A stretch of DNA of 64,000 nt from Platerodrilus igneus (lineage: Eukaryota > Arthropoda > Insecta > Coleoptera > Lycidae). Location: the NCBI GenBank assembly GCA_036346225.1, contig JARFIW010001104.1, forward strand, positions 9,450,001-9,514,000, read 5' to 3'. The notes beneath the pieces are model-generated. The model searched no databases and had not been told where the DNA came from. It saw nothing but the letters and a program-made list of their open reading frames with translations. Positions 22,313 through 32,469 of this stretch are shown piece after piece. Every line of letters starts with the position of its first letter. Position 1 is the first letter of the stretch. Made by a program: the position numbers and the translations under genes.

Positions 22313-22680
22313 CAATCGTTCTAAGTAAATTAATTTTATAGCAATAACCCACAAAACCAATAAAAATTTGAGCACCATATACGAACATTTATTTGTATCT
22401 AAAACAAAAATTGAAAGCGTATCCCTTTAATATTATTTCATTTCCTTACCATTTTATAGCTAAATTAGATTTCCAATACTGAATGGGAAAATACGACCTC
22501 AATGTCTGCCATCCAATAAAATCAAATTGATTTGATCCGAGTGAATAGTCCGTGTTATATTATCTGATTCACCATAAAAAAGTATCAAGTGTGCTTGTGT
22601 ATATCATCATCTATAGATATATTGCAAACAAAACGTTACCAACTTTTTTAGAAGTTTCGATGCCGCAATAATTGGTAATG
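22313..22680 (+). repeat. Dispersed repeat 'family 3', copy 1
   Basis: Closely matches 36537-36895 in the same orientation over about 350 bases, including GATTTCCAATACTGAATGGG, AATACGACCTCAATGTCTGC and GATCCGAGTGAATAGTC. Non-coding; no terminal repeats or pol III boxes were seen. It is probably a non-autonomous element or part of a larger one. Confidence 0.7.
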
Positions 22681-22684
22681 AAAA

Positions 22685-23575
22685 ATCTGGTTTGTCTGCA
22701 TTAAAAGGAAAACTTTTATTAGTGCGTTTAAAACATTTGAACAGCGCATCTAAATATATTTCAGTGTTTGCACGCCAACATAATTCTACAAATGTGCAGT
22801 ACTTTGCTCAAATTATGCTTCTCTAGCCAAAGGGAAATGTATAGATAAACATACACTGCCCAAAACAGCAAGTTTTTTATTTCAATCCTTATCCTCATTC
22901 TAAAATTCTTCAAGATATTGTAATATAGACCATCAATTTTACAAGTATCAACTTGATAATGAGATATAGCATATTGTACATTTAAAATTTTAGTACAATT
23001 GTTATTAATAATAACTTTGACTAGAATGCAATTTCGACTACCCTTGATAGCATATTGTTAAATAAATATTGTGTATGCAGTAAATATGGGCAAAAATATC
23101 AAAATGGGAATTTGATTATATAAACGTGAACGACCATAAATAAGATACGAAGATATTACGTATAAATATTTATTAGAGTAATATGCTTTCGACTATGGAC
23201 TAGTTACCGTCATTGTGCGAAAAATGAGACACTTTTTAATTTGAAAGCATTGCGAATTCATTATGTTAATTTTTCCGAACTATTTTTACGCCATAAATAT
23301 TGGATACCATTCGTTCTTCAATTTTCAAAGATAATTTCTTATATATTTATATAATTTAAAATATTTTTATTTCTTTTTCTTAGCGTCTCATGTTACCCTC
23401 GTAGTTTGGGCAACTTGAGACACTTGTTTATTAACCTGTTTGATCCATGTTAAGCGATAGGTATGAAAACAAGACACAAAATATGCTTTTTAAAAAATGT
23501 AATATTTAATAGATATGGGTAATACGTACAAAACAAAGAATTCTTAAACAAAATTAATTAAATCTAAAGCGCCCG
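22685..23575. other. AT-rich DNA without recognisable content
   Basis: No frames, motifs or internal repeats of note. Confidence 0.5.
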
Positions 23576-23581
23576 CGGGAG

Positions 23582-23815
23582 TTACATTACTTTGAGTGTT
23601 TTGATCACTTGCGCATTACAGACTTCTTGCACATCGTCAGTTACCGGATAGACGTAAATGCCATTGACCTTATCTAATACTCCGAAAAACTTAACTGTGA
23701 CCGTTTTCACATTCTTTTCTAACACTCTACCGTAAAAAATCATTTCCTTTTCCTTTTTGGCATGGTAACCGTACATAAATTTCACAGCCACAAATGATCC
23801 CTTCTTCGATTGGTA
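23582..23815 (-). pseudogene. C-terminal domain fragment of a transposase-like protein
   Basis: The minus strand reads KKGSFVAVKFMYG, then IFYGRVLEKNVKTVTVKFFG, VYPVTDDVQEV and a final VIKTLKVM stop. This small beta-rich ending (a basic 'x-V-A-V-K-F-x-Y' strand, 'G-x-V' strand, 'V-K-F-x-x' strand, 'P-x-x-D-D-V' and 'I-x-x-L') is one I associate with the C-termini of insect DDE-transposase-related proteins. The catalytic part is absent: upstream of residue 1 the frame meets a stop after about ten codons. It is probably an exapted or decayed 3' fragment. Assignment is from family memory. Confidence 0.45.
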
Positions 23816-23823
23816 GATGATTT

Positions 23824-24117
23824 ATGTTTTGTGAGAGTGATCGTGCTTTTAAATGTTTCGCCGTATTCAAACAATGCCTGTACCAACTGAAATTAGCTTC
23901 CGAAGTTGACGAAGTTCTTTCTGCTGAAGCAGATCCGCAATACGAAAAATTCTTGGCGGATGTTTGGATCGGAATTATACTAACTTTAATTGTTCTTAGT
24001 TGCGTGTGTGGCTTGTGTTCCTGTCTGTTGTACCACAACTTCCACCCCCGCGAATAGACTGTGAATCTTTGCCAAGCTACACCAGGGCATCCGGCTTACC
24101 AAGTTTCAAGTTGATAA
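23824..24117 (+). pseudogene. Possible commissureless-like membrane protein fragment
   Basis: The plus strand encodes about 78 residues, with a helical lead (FKQCLYQLKLASEVDEVL), a single transmembrane segment at residues about 47-68 (VWIGIILTLIVLSCVCGLCS) and a C-S-C-LLYHNF juxtamembrane box. An in-frame TAG follows at 24055-24057, yet the same frame goes on sensibly (NLCQATPGHPAYQ) for 20 codons before two stops. The W-I-G-x-x-LTL / CSC-LLYH pattern resembles the membrane region of insect Commissureless/Comm2 proteins, which sort Robo receptors in axon guidance; the characteristic LPSY sorting motif is not found here. Base composition is clearly GC-richer than the surroundings. It may be a broken retrocopy, a relocated exon or a real exon. 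The identification is tentative. Confidence 0.35.
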
Positions 24118-24121
24118 TGGG

Positions 24122-24223
24122 ATGGAACCATGGACACCCCATACTCCACCAGCTCCAACTGCAAGGCAATCAGTAGCTGAACTGGTCCGATTCTATAAAA
24201 ACTCTTCCTGTGCTCCTGGTTTG
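24122..24223 (+). other. Short open, GC-richer stretch before the LTR
   Basis: From 24122 a frame reads MEPWTPHTPPAPTARQSVAE and continues to the point where the LTR begins. It could be a frameshifted continuation of the membrane-protein fragment or an unrelated exon end. Family unknown. Confidence 0.25.
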
Positions 24224-24796
24224 TGTAAGTTGAACTATTTCATACTTGTTATTACTGTAAATATCTATCCGTTTGTTTTGCAACATATCTTCGTCGTTTT
24301 GATACCTTTTACAATAGACTTGCCTGCGATTAAGAAAAAAAAAGAAAGAAAAAAAAATCAATACTGCTGAATTACTCATATCAATTGTGACTTACCTATT
24401 TATCTTTTGTTAACTTTTTGTCTGATTTATGTTTAATTGGTGTGTGAGGAAACGTTTCTGCTACTCCCCAATATTACCTCACTTTGTACTAAAAATTTTT
24501 GTATTACTTTTACCGTTGTTACATTATATAGATTATCCAAACAGTTTTTTTTACATTCTACAAAGTACTGAATAATTTAGACTTTTCATTACTGCTATAC
24601 TTATTCTTTTTTTTCAGGTTTGCAGGACTAATCTTTTTTATTGCAGGTTTGCTATTCTAATTTCCTTTATGGCAGGTACTGTTACTAACTCCTTACCGCC
24701 GCATACATCATATGTCAGTCTGCTTTCTACAACCCCCCCCTACTCACCGATTGAGCCCGGTCATTTCTTTGACTTTCTTTGTGTTACGTAGCATCA
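24224..24796 (+). mobile_element. LTR, copy 1 (573 bp), followed by tRNA-Lys-type PBS
   Basis: Starts TGTAAGTTGAACTATTTC and ends GTAGCATCA, giving the TG...CA ends expected of an LTR. It matches 30990-31557 along its entire length. Inside are an A-rich tract (AAAAAAAAAGAAAG) and several polypyrimidine-CAG sites (about 24615-24680) that look like splice acceptors; position 24226 onward reads GTAAGT, a perfect splice donor. The PBS (24800-24814) follows after three bases. Because the second copy also has a PBS after it, the two are not simply the two LTRs of one element. Confidence 0.7.
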
Positions 24797-24799
24797 ATT

Positions 24800-24814
24800 T
24801 GGCGCCCAACGTGG
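24800..24814 (+). promoter_or_regulatory. PBS matching tRNA-Lys(CTT) 3' end
   Basis: TGGCGCCCAACGTGG, the first 15 bases of the gypsy-type PBS TGGCGCCCAACGTGGGGC. It is enclosed by the inverted pair TGTTACGT (24783-24790) and ACGTAACA (24828-24835). Confidence 0.65.
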
Positions 24815-24839
24815 CTGCCACGAAAAAACGTAACAAGAA

Positions 24840-26290
24840 TATCTACATACACCAGATTTATGTTTTCTGAAAGCCAGCAAAAATATCTTTTAATTATTCA
24901 GGGACCTTCGAACGTTCCAAGATACCTATTCAATTTTCATAAACCTTTAAGTAACACTTTTTGATGACTCTTACAAATATACAATGTGGCAAATATTAAA
25001 TCAAAAACAGTTTTCAATAATAAAGTGGAATGAGTTCTGCAGTTCCATCCTAGTCTATGATCTGCATCCCCTTTCTGTGTTCGGTGTGCTTATTGATATG
25101 CCAGCCCCATATAAGAATCTCCTCACATAAATCGTTTACAATTAAAATCGTAACAAGTCGGAATATGTCCAAATTAGAATACGTTCATTTTGAATTATCT
25201 CCAAAATTAGAGTATGTTCAAAGTTAGACGTCCCAGGTTAATGTCGTCTCAATTAAATATCCCAAATTAAAGCCATCTCAATCAAATATGTCCCTAATTA
25301 AAGTCAAAATTAAAGTCCAATTTAAAATGCAAAATTAAAATCCTGATTGAAATCCAAAATTTAATAGCCCTGTTTTATTAATATTAGAAATGAATTAAAT
25401 TAAGTCGTTTTATTTACGTCTATCTACAGATCGGCTTATTTTCGTTGCACAAATTCTCGCACTTTTAACTCTGATTTATTTTGATTTATACTTTACTGGT
25501 TACGTAAGTCGTTGCTCAGTTTGAATATAGACTAAAATGTCGTTCCGTTACTATCGTATCTATAAGCCCTACCTCCATTTGATTTCATTGGCTTGTTGAC
25601 ATTCTAGGACGATACTTCTACTTTATCTCGCATACCTTGGAATTTTTACCAATTACTTAGTTTAAATCTTTTTTCTATGCATGCTTTGTCTATCACGTCC
25701 GCATCCCGCATATTGTAATATTATTTGAGAATTTCCAACTTTTGGCTTTTATTAACTCGCGTATTTGGATGTTTGTTGATTTTATCGTCTAATTGAATCG
25801 CCTGGTGCTTATTTACTTCTACAGAATATTGATTTTCTAAACAAATGTGTTTTCTTCCAGTTACATAACGATTTTCTAATAATGAATTATTTAGAATGCG
25901 TGTACGGTGATATTTTCGACGCAATTGTTAAATATTTGCAATGCCAATTTATCTATGCTTTACGGTGATTTAATTTTGATGCAATTTGTTGCGTTTTAAA
26001 ATCTTATCTTTACTTGTAAACTACACTTAGACATTTTTATGTTCTTATGCATTTAATCCCGTGTATTTTATATACAGTGTCTTCTCAATTAACAATATGT
26101 AGAGTGACCGTTTTACTCTTATGATTTCTGGAATTATGTGCTTTTCTTAAAGTGGAAGTTGTTTATATTTATTCTACGACCCTCATGACTTAACCTACCC
26201 CTAAACTACCTTATTATCATAGCATTACTCCCCTAAATTAAAATAGAAACTTTTTGATTAATGCCATTTTTGGCACTCAACGTGAAATTA
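24840..26290. other. AT-rich DNA with a degenerate AAATTAAAGTC array
   Basis: At 25170-25380 short phrases like CCAAATTAAAGTC and CAAAATTAGAGTATGTTC recur at 12-25 base intervals, forming a degenerate minisatellite. The rest is featureless. A 67-codon minus-strand frame (25721-25924) has no recognised similarity. Confidence 0.4.
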
Positions 26291-26439
26291 TATTCCCATT
26301 GATTGAATTCTTCTATTTTTATTTTATTCGCAAAATCTAATTAATCCTATCTCTAAATTGCTATCCTAAATTTTATCTACACCTATCTTAACTTATGATT
26401 ATTATTTACACATGGCTCTATACTAAACATTTTATCTCC

Positions 26440-26700
26440 CTAATTCCTATCTATTTATACTTTTCCCATTTTTCATACATTTACACTACCTTTGTACTCT
26501 ACTAATGTTTCGCCCCCTATTTATCTATACTTTTTCCATTTTCATACACTTTTTCCATTTTTCATAAACATATCATCATCTCTTCATATTTCTCCCGTTT
26601 ATCAATCCCCATTTATCTATACTCTTTCCATTACCATACACTTTTCTTGTTTTTCATAAATGTATCTTCTCTTCATATTTTTAATGAACCACTCCTATTT
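26440..26700. repeat. Degenerate pyrimidine-rich tandem array
   Basis: Three loose units of roughly 80-90 bases contain CCTATTTATCTATACTTTTT, CCATTTTTCATA and TCTTCATATTTTT in the same order (about 26440, 26518 and 26607). The pyrimidine bias extends to about 27200, so the minus strand is purine-rich. It lies just downstream (minus strand) of the gypsy gag-protease frame. Confidence 0.5.
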
Positions 26701-27203
26701 ATTTATCTTTTACTTATTTACCTATACTTTTTCTTATTTACATCAAACCTTACTAAATATTGTTTTCTTCGAATATTTCTACTAAACTAGTTTCTATTTA
26801 CATATTTCTTCCCATTTCCATCAATTTATATTACTCCTACTTTTCCTAAACCTATCCTAATTTATGATGATATCCCTATTTAACTCTCCTATTTGTCTAT
26901 ACCTATCCTACTTTATAATTATATACCTGTTTCCACTAGTTTATCTTACAGTATGTACACTTTTCTCCATTATCAAAAGTTTTTCTCTGCAATAATCTTA
27001 TCTTTTTTATTTCCACTACATACTATCTTTTCAAAATTATTTTCTAAAGTTAAGTTATTATTTGCATTGCTTTTCCCCTAATATATCCTACTTCGTATCC
27101 CAAAAATTTTTGTTTCCACTTGAAAGAATTCACACTTCTTCTTGTTTACTTTTCTCCCTAAATTTAATTTGAACAAAATTCGTTCCAAGTCTTTTCTAAA
27201 TTT

Positions 27204-28202
27204 TTATATAACACTCCCAAATTCTTCATACGGTTTCCATATCACATCCTTATTTTCTAACAAACCAAAAGGAACCACTTCACACTTATAAATTTGCCCT
27301 TCTATATAAAAACCTATATATTTTCTTGATTCGCGTTCTGGTGAAATCACTTTAAACGGCTCCGTGTCTACAACTTCTGATTTATGCACACCCTCTGCTG
27401 CTACTCTAGATTCTGATTCTAAATTCTTTATTACTGATGCCTTCACCCTATCTATCATTTCTTCTGGACATTTTATTTCATCATCAATATCCCACTTTAC
27501 ATCAACTTCACCCTCAAATTGATTAATATTTAAGCAATCTCCTTCGACTTCAATACTTTCCTCATTATCCCATTTTATACATTCCCCTTTTACATCTATT
27601 ACCTTTCCTTCGGCATTTATTTTTAATCCCAACTTATCAATTATGTCCATACCATATATTACATCTACTCTTAACCCCGGCACTATTATAAATTCATTCT
27701 CAAACTTCATCTTACCCACTTCACATTCCAGAATTATTATCTTATTCACACTTGCAAATCTCTTGCTATTTGGTGCTATTAGATTAAACTTCCTAATAGG
27801 CATCATTCTCCCCATTAACTTTTCCCGTTTAACAAAATCTTCAGACACTAACGACACTTCTGCTCCCGTATCAATGAGTGCTCCACCTTTACTATTTCCA
27901 ATTTTCAATTTAATTATCGGTAATAAGCTTTTATTCAAATCCTTTTCCATTTCACATTTTATATATTCGCGCTGGTGTTCATATCCATTAATTCTTAAGG
28001 GCTTACTTGGTTTGTCCTCATTCAAAAATCCTGATTCGACGTAGATGGTCTTGTCTGACTCGTAACATCTGCATAGGTACGGTTCGTTCTTATTGGTTGT
28101 GCTGATTGTTCCCAATGTCATGCTTGTAGCGTACACTGATTTATGTTCCTGTCGTGGTTCGTTTGCTCTATTTCTCTTCTTGGCGTGTCTCTGGTGTTCC
28201 AA
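27204..28202 (-). CDS. Gypsy-type Gag-Pro polyprotein fragment with aspartic protease
   Basis: A 332-codon frame. A basic N-terminal part (RHAKKRNRANEPR) would be the end of the nucleocapsid region. The retroviral-type aspartic protease follows: active site ALIDTGAEVSLV with catalytic Asp 111, and the second-half motif VIYGMDIIDKLGL at about residues 181-193. A linker with ESRVAAEGVHKSEVVDTEPF leads to a beginning of reverse transcriptase, CEVVPFGL at about 310, after which the frame ends. The RT, RNase H and integrase are missing. The gag frame 28118-28435 overlaps its first 85 bases and stands in the -1 relation, as expected for gypsy gag-pol. The copy is truncated but the protease appears intact. 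Confidence 0.75.
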   Translation of the reverse strand: MEHQRHAKKRNRANEPRQEHKSVYATSMTLGTISTTNKNEPYLCRCYESDKTIYVESGFLNEDKPSKPLRINGYEHQREYIKCEMEKDLNKSLLPIIKLKIGNSKGGALIDTGAEVSLVSEDFVKREKLMGRMMPIRKFNLIAPNSKRFASVNKIIILECEVGKMKFENEFIIVPGLRVDVIYGMDIIDKLGLKINAEGKVIDVKGECIKWDNEESIEVEGDCLNINQFEGEVDVKWDIDDEIKCPEEMIDRVKASVIKNLESESRVAAEGVHKSEVVDTEPFKVISPERESRKYIGFYIEGQIYKCEVVPFGLLENKDVIWKPYEEFGSVI

Positions 28203-28435
28203 TTCCTTCTATAATTATTATCGTTGCAGTTATTGTAATTATTTCTATAAAAATGTTCCCTATAATTTCCCCTATTATTTGATCTAACATTTTCTGTGCT
28301 TCTTTGCATTCTAACTATGTTTTCTCGCTGTCTTTGTATCATCCAACCTTCCGCCACACGACTCTGTCCTAACTCATCACAACGTTGTAGATATTCCAGG
28401 AAGACCCCGCTATTTACAATATTTTGAATCATCAC
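28118..28435 (-). CDS. Gypsy-type gag C-terminal fragment
   Basis: About 105 codons. The start (VFLEYLQRCDELGQSRVAEG) resembles the end of a gypsy capsid domain. The rest is a basic Asn/Arg-rich stretch (NNRGNYREHFYRNNYNN, then NNYRRNWNTRDTP), a probable RNA-binding tail in place of CCHC knuckles. The Met at 28435 is internal; the protein continues upstream in a different frame (28440-28530, containing KYLAGHFGEK-like codons), so a frameshift breaks the gag. Confidence 0.6.
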   Translation of the reverse strand: MMIQNIVNSGVFLEYLQRCDELGQSRVAEGWMIQRQRENIVRMQRSTENVRSNNRGNYREHFYRNNYNNCNDNNYRRNWNTRDTPRREIEQTNHDRNINQCTLQA

Positions 28436-28439
28436 ATAA

Positions 28440-28800
28440 TGTCTTATCTTTTCTCCAAAATGTCCCGCTAAGTACTTTATGGTTTATGTTTCTTCCATCG
28501 GAGGATCTAATTGCTTCGCTATCCTGAATTGTTGTATGGCGTATAACTCTCGTGTTATATATTCCCTGAATTAGAAAAAAAAAATTAAGTAGTTTTCCAG
28601 GGAACCAACGTCCAGGTCCTTGTTTGTTGTTATCAACCGGTTGCCTACCAAGACCAAGAAAAGAAGAGTGTTGACTGTTATTTCCAACGACGCGGTGGAT
28701 GCACCAGAGGAGATATCTGCCGATACCGTCATCAATCATCGAATTGGCGTCAAAATGTATTTACAGTTACGAGACGTAACGGTTTTAAAAAGGGGGCAGT
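28440..28800 (-). pseudogene. Decayed upstream part of the gypsy-type gag
   Basis: Minus-strand codons upstream of 28440 in changing frames (for example ALKYLAGHFGEK near 28460-28490) look like capsid sequence but no single frame persists. On the plus strand the same stretch ends at 28800 in a G-rich run (AAAAAGGGGGCAG) followed by TGTTGCGAGC, which could also be a polypurine tract and LTR start of another element in plus orientation. Confidence 0.35.
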
Positions 28801-29173
28801 GTTGCGAGCTACTATTAGGCAACCCGTCAAACACACAAGCGCCGTAAGCAACCTATATACTACAGAAGCATAGAATTTTCTAGCATTATACTGGAGAATT
28901 AATCATCCTTTTTAATTCAAGGTATATATAACACCGCTGATAAATGTAAGAGTTAGTCTATATCAGAATGTCGAATATAAACTATATCGTGTAAAGTTAA
29001 ATGGTTGAGTTTTGAAAGTCCAAGAGTAAACATAAATGTTATATGATGTGAACTTGCCTAATGTACATGCAGCTTGTACAATACATAAATAGACAAAAGT
29101 GTAATAAATAAATTATAGTAGTGTTTAGTGTTGCTAAGAAGACCTATAGTTAAGGAATTAGTTTAAGAAGATA

Positions 29174-29483
29174 CTAGTGCTTGTAAATTCATTAGCGTGA
29201 TAGTGCTTCATTGTTAAATGGACTGAAAACATCTCTAAATAAGGCATATACTGTTAATTAGACTTGTGTTTTTTTCTTTTAAATTAATCACTATATACCC
29301 CACACCTGGCACCAATGTAGCGGGTTACTACTACCGCGTTTCACTGATTTAAAACAAGTAATAACAAGAGTCTGTATTACTCACTGTTCACAAGTCTAAT
29401 TAACAGTATATGCCTTATTTAGAGATGTTTTCAGTCCAATTAACAATGAAGCACTATAACACTAATGAATTTACAAGCACTAG
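29174..29483. repeat. 95-bp inverted repeat around a minus-strand PBS
   Basis: Left arm 29174-29268 and right arm 29389-29483 are inverse complements at 92 of 95 positions, with a 120-base spacer. The spacer holds a minus-strand PBS-like site. The structure is not a normal LTR pair because the arms are inverted. Confidence 0.9.
29298..29315 (-). promoter_or_regulatory. Candidate PBS of the minus-strand gypsy-type element
   Basis: On the minus strand, ACCCGCTACA (an LTR-like end) is followed directly by TTGGTGCCAGGTGTGGGG, which starts with TGG after one base. The position, upstream of the minus-strand gag, and the orientation both fit the 27.2-28.8 kb element. The matching tRNA was not identified. 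Confidence 0.5.
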
Positions 29484-29489
29484 AGTGTA

Positions 29490-30600
29490 GTTTAAAAATG
29501 ACGTATTTAGTGTTTCGTTATTAAAGGATGGAATTTAACTAGGAGCGATCCATTAATTCCTTCGGCATCTAACATAGCATTTCAAGATTTGTAACATAGA
29601 AATTTGAACATAAGTTATGAAGAACAATTATTTTAAAGAGTACAACGACGATTTATCGCTTCAATATAAATAATAATATTGCAAGGTCACAAACTAATTT
29701 TAATCTATTAAGCATAATTGTATTTTCAAAGACGTATACTTCGACGGATGGAGAATTAATTAATGGAATAATGTTTCAATGCAGCTAATTCCAATAGAAA
29801 CTGTAACGGGCATTTTTGTAGTTTAACATTTTTCGCTTCCTTTCTGTTAACGTACTTAATAATACATTCCTGCAACTACTAGTTCTATATTTTATATTTA
29901 TTAGTATAAAGTATATACTTCAGAATAATGCAGAATTGTAAGCAATTTAACTCGTGTGTATTACTTTAAAAGTGTATTAATTTGAAGATTGATTTTCATT
30001 AATAAACTTATCGAAACTGATAAACCGCGGTAATTTATTAGTAGATATTATTGTTGCTTTCACGTTTTGTAGGTTCCTTATGTTATTATACCAGTCTAGA
30101 TAAGAGTCGATACGCGGTTGGTATAACAACGATTGATATATCTACAGAGGAGTTCGAGTTTGTCTTTTGTTCCTAGATGTTAATTACGTGACGTTGTTAG
30201 TTTTCGTGCTTAGTTCTGATATATATTAATTACGTAAAAGTTACTGTTTGCTGTTTTGCTTTGAAACGAATAAACAGATAAGGAGTGTTGTTTTGTTCTT
30301 CGTTTCTATATGTGAAGTACGTTGAAAACATGAAAAACACGGCACGATTTTAGTTGTACTTTTTAACTGTAGAATGTGTTTACTCGACCGCACGGGTTTT
30401 AAGGTCATTGACTGACGGTTTTAGTGGTACGCGTAGCTTTACTAATTGTTTTTTTGTTGATTTTCTGTTGGAAATAAAAGTACTTGACGTGTATTTTACG
30501 GAACATTTTGGACGGTTTTATTTAGTGATACGCGTGGCTTTTACTAATTGTTTTTTGTTGCTGTGATACTGTGGTTCTGAATTTTCTAACAACAGGGAGT
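29490..30600. other. Non-coding DNA, possibly including the minus-strand LTR
   Basis: On the minus strand an LTR could run from about 29570 (TGTTAGATGCC) to 29316; this is a guess from the TG...CA rule. At 30414 and 30511 the phrase GACGGTTTTA, then TACGCGTRGCTTTTACTAAT, occurs twice, 97 bases apart. No coding content. Confidence 0.35.
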
Positions 30601-30605
30601 CTGGA

Positions 30606-30989
30606 ATGGATCCTTACTTGTGCAAGTTTCGTGTTTGCAAAGTATGGCAGATTGCCGGTTTACTAAGGTATTGTTTGAAGTTTCTCACTGCTTGTTGGGA
30701 TGTTTGGGAAAGTAATGTGCATCTGGTACCAGTTGAAATCAGACTGGTGCTGCGGAGTGTTTCGAAATTGTTGTCTTGGGAAATAGAATTACCAAGAAAT
30801 TTATCAACTATATAGTTCCGACGCGTAATAATGTCTGCTGCTAACACCAGTGAAATACGTAGGTGTGATTAGGGTAACGTGTGATAAGTTTCATCAACAC
30901 CCTCACAGTCAAGGGTGAAGTGCTTCGCTAGTGCAGGACCTCGTGAATCCCACACTTCAAATGCAAGGAAGCGTTCCTGAAGGACTTTC
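30606..30989 (+). other. GC-richer stretch of unknown nature ahead of LTR copy 2
   Basis: A 69-codon frame (30606-30815; MDPYLCKFRVCKVWQIAGLL onward) has no recognised family. The sequence from 30820 to 30989 is more balanced in composition than the surroundings and ends in GGACTTTCT directly before the repeat, whose first bases form a GTAAGT splice-donor consensus. It is different from the sequence before LTR copy 1. Confidence 0.3.
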
Positions 30990-31557
30990 TGTAAGTTGAA
31001 CTATTTCCTACTTGTTTTACTTTAAATATCTATCCGTTGTTTTGCCATGTCTTCGTCGTTTTGATACCTTTTACAATAGACTTGCCGGCTATGAAAAAAA
31101 AAAGAAAGAAAAAAAACAATCAAAACTACTGAATTACTCCACCAACTGTGTCTTATCTATTTATCTTTTGTCAACATTTTATCTGATTCATGTTTAATTG
31201 GTGTGTGAGGAAACGTTTCTGCTACTCCCCAATATTACCTCACTTTGTACTAAACATTTGTCTGTATTGCTTTTACCGTTGTTATATTATATAGATTATT
31301 TAAACAGTTTTTTTTTATATTCTACCAAGTACTGAATAACTTAGACTATGCATTGCTGTTATGCTTTTTCTTTATTTCAGGTTTGCAGGACTAATCTTTT
31401 TTTTGCAGGTTTACTATTCTAATTTCTTTTATTGCAGGTACTGTTACTAACTCCTTACCGCCGCATACATCATAGATCAGTCTGCTTTCTACAACCCCCC
31501 CTACTCTCCGATTGAGCCGGGTCATTGCTTTGACTTTCTTTGTGTTACGTAGCATCA
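30990..31557 (+). mobile_element. LTR, copy 2 (568 bp), followed by PBS and a duplicated PBS segment
   Basis: Same sequence as 24224-24796 with scattered substitutions and small indels, same orientation, TG...CA ends. The PBS TGGCGCCCAACGTGG is at 31561-31575, and a second copy lies at 31605-31619 in a 43-base duplication (31598-31640). Neither LTR copy is followed by sense-strand gag codons. Confidence 0.7.
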
Positions 31558-31644
31558 ATTTGGCGCCCAACGTGGCTGCCACGAAAAAAACGTAACAGAA
31601 ATTTTGGCGCCCAACGTGGCTGCCACGAAAAAACGTAACAAAAC

Positions 31645-32463
<819 letters not shown>

Positions 32464-32469
32464 ACACAC

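Noticed and set aside
27643..28044. A 133-codon plus-strand frame
   Set aside because: Antisense shadow of the gypsy-type protease region, which has a clear DTGA active site on the minus strand.
24224..31557. A single intact LTR element with two LTRs
   Set aside because: Both LTR-like copies are followed by a PBS, no obvious target duplication flanks them, and the coding fragment between them is antisense.
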